Positions 48,501 through 57,500 of a stretch of DNA of 64,000 nucleotides are shown here, in pieces. Under the pieces are notes generated by a model. The model was not told the origin of the DNA, searched no databases, and saw only the letters and a program-made list of their open reading frames with translations. A program made the translations under genes and the position numbers. Position 1 is the first letter of the stretch, and every line of letters begins with the position of its first letter. Origin of the DNA: Cornus controversa (Eukaryota > Streptophyta > Magnoliopsida > Cornales > Cornaceae); contig CM048848.1 of assembly GCA_026545225.1 (NCBI GenBank), positions 14,364,853-14,428,852 on the forward strand. Direction: 5' to 3'.

Positions 48501-51500
48501 TGAGGAACATATAAAACATAGGAAAGTGACAAGGAAGAACTAAGTTGAGTGGTCCTCAAACACTCAGAGAGGAAGCTACAGAATGGAAGTCAGATAAAAA
48601 ATGAGAACATCAGGTCATATAATCAGATGCTCCTGAATCAATGATCCAAGGATTACGAGTGGAGGACAATAGACATGTGGGTACAATACCTAACTGGACA
48701 AAAAATAGTCGTGGAGGATGAAAAAAAAGTCATTTGTTGAGGCTAAGCTGGCCATATTCATCACGTGGGAGGGTGATTATATCGGGTTCAGTAACTAGGC
48801 AAGAACTAGATGATGGAGTAGGTGAAGCAGGAACATCCTCCTTAGAGGACACTTGATTTGCGGATGGTCTTCTACGAAGATCCCAACAATAATTCACAAT
48901 ATGATTAGTAAGACTACAATGAGTGCATTTTTGTGATTCTCTATCACAACCACGTCCACCCCATGAATCACGGCCACCATGGTAGAGCGTCCCCAACGAC
49001 CTCCACAAGAAACAATTGGTTCACTCTGTAAGACTATCAAAGCTGACCAGTCACCACTCTGGTCACTAGTCATATCCGAGGAAGTTTTGGACTTTCCAAA
49101 ATATGTGCACGAACAGGCTCATATGTCGATGACAAACATTAAAGTCATCTCGTTGTTGCTGCATATATCGAACATCGGAAGTAGTAGGTTGATACATATT
49201 CAACTCCTCACAGATTCCCATAACTTTCGAATAATACTCCTCTAAACTCTGATTACCCTGTTCAAGGCTGAAGTATTGCTTACACAACTCATAGACATGA
49301 GTGATTTTACCCGTCCTAGAATACAATTGCTTTAACCGCTCCTATATTTGCTGGAGTTGGATCAAATTGGTCAAGATTTTATTCTGAGTTGGGACAACAA
49401 ACTTTCACAACCAAACACGCATTCTCACCCTCACAGAACCATACGAGCTTCAAAAATAAACAACAGCATTGTATCTATATATATATAACACTGATGACAA
49501 ACGACATTGGCAATGATGACCGAAGGAAGATGGCGACAACGGCAATCAACTAAAGCGACGACAATGATGACGATGAACTGGGGCGACGACGACGATGATT
49601 ACTACAACAATAATGACTAGAGGCAACGGCAATGATGGGCTTAGGCACTGGTGACGCTGGCAACAATGACGACTACCAGCAATGGCTATGACAACGACTT
49701 GCGATCAGGGAAAAACCAACAAGAAGATTTCAATCTCATACACAATGACATCGATCGCAACTTGCTATGACTTCAAACAAGCTCCACATGCTTGGTATCA
49801 CCGGCGTAGTTTTCTTCTTGGAAAAATTATGTGGCTTCCACAATGGACAACTCCCTATTTCTTATCGGGTTAATGACGTTGTTCTCTATTTGCTTATTTA
49901 TGTTCTACTTTTTCTTCTTCTTCTCTACTTGCATCCTTCTCCAACACATTTGCTCTTAAATATCTTGGTGACCTCCACCACTTTCTTGGACTTGAAGCTT
50001 TTGGAGACTCTTTTGGCCTTTTTCTTTGTCAAAGAAAGTAACATTGTTCTATTGTATCTTTGTGTCACCAATCGCTACCTTCAATACTCTTGCTTTTCAT
50101 TCGGGTAATCCACTTCTTCGTGGTTCTGAATATTGTAGTGTTATTGGCACTCTATGATATCTTATTTTAACCAGACCTGATATTGCCTTTGCAATCAATA
50201 AGATCTCAATTCATGCATGCTCCCACAACAAATCAATGGACAGCCTTCAAACGCATTATTCGCTATTTAAAGCATACCATCAATTTTGGTATTACATTTT
50301 GCCATTTCGGGCATTCTCTACTCTTCAGTTGACTGCCTTATTATGATGCGGATTGGGCTGGTTGTCCAAACAATTGTAATTCTACAAGTGGGTATACTAT
50401 TTCCCTTGGGCTTAATATTATATTTTGGAGCTCTTGCAAACAAAGAACTGTTGGTCGCTGTTCACTAAGGCTGATTTCAAGCCATTGCCTCTTTAGCTAC
50501 TGAACTTACTTGGATTCAGTCATTTCCTCAAGAACTTGGTGTATTTCTTTCTCAACATTGGTGTCACTTTATTTTTCACTCTCGCACCAAGAATTTTGGG
50601 ATAGACTTCCATTTTCTACGTGATAAAGTTTCCTTGAAAAATCTTGTAGTTCGATACATCTCCACGACTTATCAAATGGCAGATTTACTTACAAAAAGTC
50701 TCTCTCGACAAAGATTTGATTTTCTGAAATGCAAGATACATGGTCATGATGGAACATATCTCTTGCAGGAGCGTATCAAGAATTCTCCTCTCCTCTATGT
50801 TAAAAGGAAATATTCTCTCCTCTGATGTTGGTCATCTAATCCTCAATTTGAATTTTTAGTTACTTCCTTCAATAGGATATTCTGTTCTATCAATCATTGT
50901 ATTCTATTTGAATATATCAATTTATTGTTAACTTGAACTATTTCAGGTTGGTTCTCCAAATAAAAAATCAATTGATAATTAGATCAAGCTAAATAAATAA
51001 TATAATTGTTTCACAGTATGGGGCTTCACTTTTCCCAATGAGTATACATGTATCATATGTAACAAAAGAGAAGTACAAAAGCTGCTTTTTTTAGGTTTTT
51101 ATTTTTGTGTGTACCTTCTTAGAAACGTGATCCTTCATTAAAGAGAATATAGTCAAAAGAGAGCAGTAGAGCAAAGCAAAAGAGAAGACTAAAATGGATA
51201 TATGGAGTGTCGAGTAAGGGAGAGATAAGAAAAAACACGTGTTGAGAAAAAAAAAATTTGAGGGGGTTTAAAGATTAAAAGCGTGGGGGCTTTTCATAAT
51301 TTCTAAAAAAAGATATAGAAATTATGGAAATAAATCCACTGGGCCACATGTTTATCTGTTCCTGCTGAAAAACTTATCTAGTGTGGAATTCATGCGCCAT
51401 TGACATATTATACTTGGAGCATGAGTCATGCACTGAGACAATATGGGGGCGTTTCTTGATCCCCGGTGTCGACATATGATGGAATATACATTGCTGCTAA

Positions 51501-54500
51501 CTAATACAACCTAGCTAACTATTTACCAATGCCCTTAACATGCAAGACTAGAAAATTCTGTCATGCTTGATCCTTTGCTTTACAGTGAGTGCATAATTGA
51601 CAGTGATGTTAGATATGCTATGGGTGGGATGTAATTTCAAAAGTCTAGTTAAACTTAGCAAATAATGAGAAGTATAAGTGCATCTTGCTTTTCAGTATGT
51701 AGGTCAAGGGTTTTTATATGATGTGAAGCAAGAAATGAATGATGTGTGAGTAGTGCAGTCTTGAGTGGAGTTGGAATTATTTTTTTTTTTAGGGGTCAAT
51801 GGAAGGTGGCGAGAAGTGATGTTGTAATTTTCATTTCTGGGGAACTTTGTTATCCCAATTTTGTTTGAAAAATCGCTTCCTTTTTCCTATAAAGTAGGAG
51901 TGGCAGAGGGTTAAGGATGCATTGATTATTGATATTAATCTTGAGTTTATGGCTTCTTTCTAGACACATTTATGTTATTGTTTTACATAGCACCAAATCA
52001 CAATATGATGTGGAAAAAAAACTGTATTTGAGCCTCATACTCTTAATCATGGATTTTCACATTTTACTAAATATGTGGGTAATAATTACTGATGCAGGTC
52101 TACTCCACAGATGGGATCACTCCAGAATTGTGTGATTAAATGTTCTTGAATAATTCCTCGTTGCTTTCTATTAATCATAAACCAGCTGTTTCACATTGTC
52201 ATGTTTAGGAAGTTCTTTTATATACTTGGCTTCTAAAGACGTCTAAAAAATTGTCTTGTAAAATTAAAAAATACTTTTATATGCATATATAAATAAATGT
52301 TAGTCGCAGGATTGCTTTTCCTAACTATTATACTTGTTATATGTACAGCTTTGCCTATGGTGCCAATTTTTCAGCAGAAAACAGTTCAATTGATATGGAT
52401 CATATGGAAGAATTTAAAGATATCCCAGATTCTTTTGTTGAAATTCCTCCTAACAAATATCCTCTTGTCATAACGTTTCATAAGTTCTTAATGATGCTTG
52501 ATGGAACATTGGGTAATTCTTACTTTGATAGATTCCATGATGTAAGGGAATTTTCTCATTGTAAAACCGGAACTTCAAGATCAGTTGCATTGCAAACTTT
52601 TATAAGAATGAAGGAGGTTAACTATGACAGGTTCTGTTCATTTTACTGGCCCCATTTCAATACCCAGCTAATAAAGAAGCTTGATCCTGCTGTAGTGTTT
52701 ACTGAGATAATTTCTCATATAAAAGGTGGCCTGCAAGCAGGGGGGGGCCTTGATGGTAAACAACTTAGTAGAGAGAATTATGTTTTACTCTCAGAGGGTC
52801 GGGTGTCCACTTTGAACAAGCAGAAGAGAGAGGTAATCTATGATATTTTTCAAGATTATGAAAAAATGAAGATGGAAAAAGGTGAATTTGATATAGATGA
52901 TTTTGTAGTTGATCTTCATCGTCGACTGCAAAAGGAAAGGTTTGAGGGTGATGAAATGGATTTTGTTTATATTGATGAAGTGCAAGATCTTACCATGAGA
53001 CAAATTGCTCTTTTCAAAAATGTTTGCAGAAATGTTGATGAGGGCTTTGTTTTTTCGGGTGATACAGCACAAACTATTGCAAGGGGGATTGATTTTAGAT
53101 TCCAAGATATACGACTTTTGTTCTACAATGAGTTCATATTGAAATCAGGAAGTAATGAATCTGCTCGAAAAAAGAAGGGACAATTATCACCAATTTTCAA
53201 TCTGACTCAGAACTTTCGTACCCATGCTGGTGTACTCAAATTAGCACAAAGTGTAATTGACCTTCTTTATCATTTCTTTCCTCGATCTGTTGATATTCTA
53301 AAACCTGAGACCAGTCTTATATATGGTGAAGCACCAATTTTACTTGAGCCTGGGAATGATGAAAGTGCAATTGTTACTATTTTTGGAAACACTGGAAATG
53401 CTGGTGGCAACATTGTAGGATTTGGTGCTGAGCAGGTCATATTAGTTCGCGATGATGATGCTAGGATAGAAATTTCTGACTTTGTTGGAAAGCAAGCTCT
53501 TGTTTTGACTATAGTGGAGTGCAAGGGCCTAGAGTTTCAGGTGAACCTTAACTTTTAATTATTTATGTAGTTATCTCTTGTTTCCTTAAATGATTAGTGT
53601 TACATTATTTTCAATTGAAAGAGACACTTGTAATTTGTTTGAGAGAAGCAAAATTATATGTAGTAGTGGATCCGACCATGTCTTAGCTTCCACATGGTGA
53701 ACAGAAAGGGTAATCCTGCTGTTGCTATATTTTTTCTATATGACTGCGACTCTGTTTGTGAATTCATTTATTATTATTCGGGGGCTTGTGCTGCCTATCT
53801 TTTCATTGACTCTTCATGTAATATTATTTTCTAGGACGTATTGCTGTACAACTTTTTTGGGTCATCCCCTCTGAAAAATCAGTGGAGAGTAATATATAAA
53901 TTTATGAAGGAACAAGATATGCTCGATGCTACTTCTCTCAAATCATTTCCAAAATTTAGTCAGACAAGACACAGTGTCTTGTGTTCTGAACTGAAGCAAC
54001 TATATGTAGCTATCACTCGCACAAGGCAAAGGTTATGGATTTGTGAGAACATCGACGAACTATCCAAGCCAATGTTTGATTATTGGAAGACATTGTGCCT
54101 GGTCCAAGTGAAGCAACTTGATGATTCACTTGCACAGGCAATGCAAGTTGCAAGCAGCCCAGAGGAGTGGAAGTCACGGGGTATAAAGGTATGCTTTATC
54201 TTTCTCTATATCGTCACTGCTGCTACTTTCTTATAGTCATTGTTAAAAGCCAATATTGCTCTTTGTGTGACACTTTATGATTTTGCTCATATATAAAATC
54301 TCTATGTTTTTGCAGCTCTTTTGGGAAAATAACTATGTGATGGCAACAATGTGCTTTGAAAGAGCTGGAGACACAATGTGGGAGAAAAGGGCTAAGGCTG
54401 CTGGCCTGAAAGCAGAAGCTGACCGTTTGTGTGGTTCAGATCCTGAAATGGCTTCTTCTGTCCTTAGGGAGGCTGCTGAAATATTTGATTCTATTGGCAG

Positions 54501-57500
54501 GGCCGAGTCTGCAGCAGAATGTTTTTGTGATTTGGGGGAGTATGAAAGAGCAGGTATTAGTTTTTTTCCTTATCCTTAAAAGGCGATATTAAATTGAAAA
54601 ATATTGTTATACGACATTATTATTCTCTCCCGCACTTGATATATCTAGTAACTTATCACTGTTAGAAAATGAATTTTGGTTTTACTTAAATCTGTCTGAA
54701 TGCTGAAAGCTTCTGTGGCATCACAAATTGGAGTATTGTGGCGGGTGGAGGATGTGACATATTTTTCTGGAGGAGAATTGTAATAGAGATCTTATTTAAG
54801 ATACAATATGAAAACCATGCCACAAATGCATTCCTTAGGCTAGTGTTTCAATTAGAAATAATGTGAAGTAATGCACAGGGAGAAGATTATTAGGCACACT
54901 ATTTTTTTTAGCCGTTGTTTTTTTCCATGGAAATGATTCTCCAAATTTCTGTGGCTCTCTCTCTCTCTCTATCTATTTTATAATTTTTGTTTGATCTAAG
55001 AGAATGCATTTACTTGCCTAAGTATTTATGATGTGGGATTATGTAGTGTGCAACATGCCTGAGTTATTGCATTCAATTGACAAATTTCTGGGCCCAAGAT
55101 GAGTTCACACTATATCATCTCTTTTTGTTTTTTGTTTTTATTTTGAGGCTAGAACTTAAATCTCAAGTTGAATCTCTTTAACAATTAATAGTTTTGATGG
55201 TATTGTTATAATCTTCAAGTCTTTGGTATTCAAGCAGATTTTTTAATCCATATTGTTACTCTTTTTGCTGCAGGTAGAATTTACTTGGAAAAATGTGGGG
55301 AATCAGAGCTGAAGAAAGCTGGTGAATGTTTTTCTCTAGCAGGATGCTATTTGCGTGCAGCTGAAGTGTATGCTACGGGCAATTATTTTTCTGAGTGCTT
55401 GTCAGTGTGCACCAAAGGAAATTTATTGGACATGGGTTTGCAATATATCCAATACTGGAAACAACATATTCCCAGGCATAGTGATATGGTCACAAGATGT
55501 AGTGAAATAGAAAAAATTGAACAAGAGTTTCTAGAGAGTTGTGCATTTAACCATTATGAGCTTAAAGATAGCAGGTCCATGATGAAATTTGTTCGAGCTT
55601 TTCATTCAATGGATTTGAGGCGCAATTTCTTGAAGTCTTTGGATTGCCTTGATGAGCTCTTTTTGTTGGAAGAAGAATCAGGAAACTTTTTGGAGGCTGC
55701 AGAGATTGCAAAGATGAGAGGAGATCTTCTACTGGAGGCTGATCTGCTAGGGAAGGCTGGACATTTCGGTGATGCATCATTACTCATGCTCTGGTATGTG
55801 TTTTCCAACTCACTATGGATTTCTGGAAGCAGGGGTTGGCCATTGAAGCAGTTTGCACAAAAGATAGAACTCTTAGCAAAGGCCAAATTGTTAGCAAAGA
55901 AAGAATCATATGCTTTCTCTGAATCCTATGACTTCTATGAATCTGTTTCTACTGAGGTTAACATTTTATCAAATGAACAGAGTACATTGTTTGAGTTGAA
56001 TCTGTATTTCAATTCCTCCCAACGACAGAAAAGCCTCAGGGGCGAAATTTTATCCGTTCGAAAAATCCTGGATGCTCATTTTCATTTCAATACCTTAAAG
56101 TATGTGTGGGAAGATGAATTGATAGTGGATCTGATAAAGCATTCAGAAGAAAGAATTTCACAGAACCAGGTTTCTGTTGAAACACTGGTTTATTTTTGGA
56201 ATCTGTGGAAAGAGTACGTTGTAAATATCTTTGAGTATCTTGGGTGTCTTGAAACCCAAAATATTAGTAAATGTCAAGGTTATGGTGAGTTCTGTTTGAA
56301 TTATTTTGGTGTGCGGAAGCAGTTCAATAATCTGAATATCACTTACGTTTTGATGAACTCGGATGCCAATTGGGTGAGAGAACTTGACAACAGATTTTTC
56401 CGAATTAGTGGAAAGTTGGCATCTGTTGATGCTCGCCAGTTTGTCTCAGCTGCTCGGACTCATTGGCATGCAGAATTACTTGCTGTTGGCATGAAGGTGT
56501 TGGAAACTCTTGAAGCCCTCTATAAGTTATCAACCAGGAATTCCTTGTCTGTGTTTTGCCAAAGCATATGTCTCATTCATATATTTGAGGTTACAAAGTT
56601 TCTCATAGAGCCCAAGTTTCTTGATCTCAAGTACCATGATACTAGGAAATTGCAGACCTTTCTTGAACTATCTACTGTGTACTTCGAAAAAGTGTTTCCT
56701 TTTGACTGGAGAAAATCATTGGCCGAAAATATGATTTCTCTGAGGAGATCTGAGCTTTCAAGGAAGTTGCTTGAAGAAGTTATTCGTGGGAACATCAATG
56801 GTAATTTGACATATGGACAAATGGGGAGGGTGGTAATGGTGTGGCTTGGATCTAGAAAGCCAGCTGATGAACTATGCAATGAGATTGTGAAAAGGTTCGA
56901 CGGGAATTCATCATGGCGGGTATTTGTTGAGAATCTCAGAGGGAACGAAGATCCAGAATCTACACTGGGATCAACTTCCAGCAGTTCTGTTGAGGCTCCT
57001 AGCAGGGTTTCTTTGGTTCATGCATTCCATAAAGCTATGGAAGATACTTTCAATGCTAATTGGAGGACACAACCTGACTATATATCACCTAGTTGTTTCT
57101 TGTATCTTGTTGAGCACCTTCTGGTTTCGGTATCTTACTTGCGCTGGGGATTCTCTCTCACGACAAAGTCTTCATTTATTGAGTGGCTTTTCTATCAGCA
57201 ACCAAATACCAACCCCAGTGCCAATTCAGTTACTGATATGCAATTCTCTCTGATGCTTGATTTTGTGGCCTGTATCCTCCGGCATTTTCTTTATAATATG
57301 AAGGAAACGGCAGATTGGGTTAAAAATTATTACAGTAATTTTAATTACTACTATCCACTGCTGGTCCTGAGACTTGTTGTTTTATTGGGTTTACTTTGTG
57401 TGAGTTTTGGGAAATATCGTAATTTACTTAATGGTTTGCTGGTAAGGAATGATATTACTTCAAAGCTACCAAGGGAATTCTTCACTGTCCTTCAGAGAAG

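Larger units (their letters stand above)
30665..52348 (+). other. Intron 8, 21,684 bp, filled with nested transposable elements
   Basis: The donor GTGCGT and the acceptor ATGTACAG restore the serine codon of LK-SFAYGA. The contents are annotated separately below. Stretches with nothing recognised: 31031-31916, 40814-41013, 50823-52348. Confidence 0.85.

Noticed and set aside
52791-53105. Minus-strand open frame opposite exon 9
   Set aside because: Antisense of the UvrD-like exon; no independent support.
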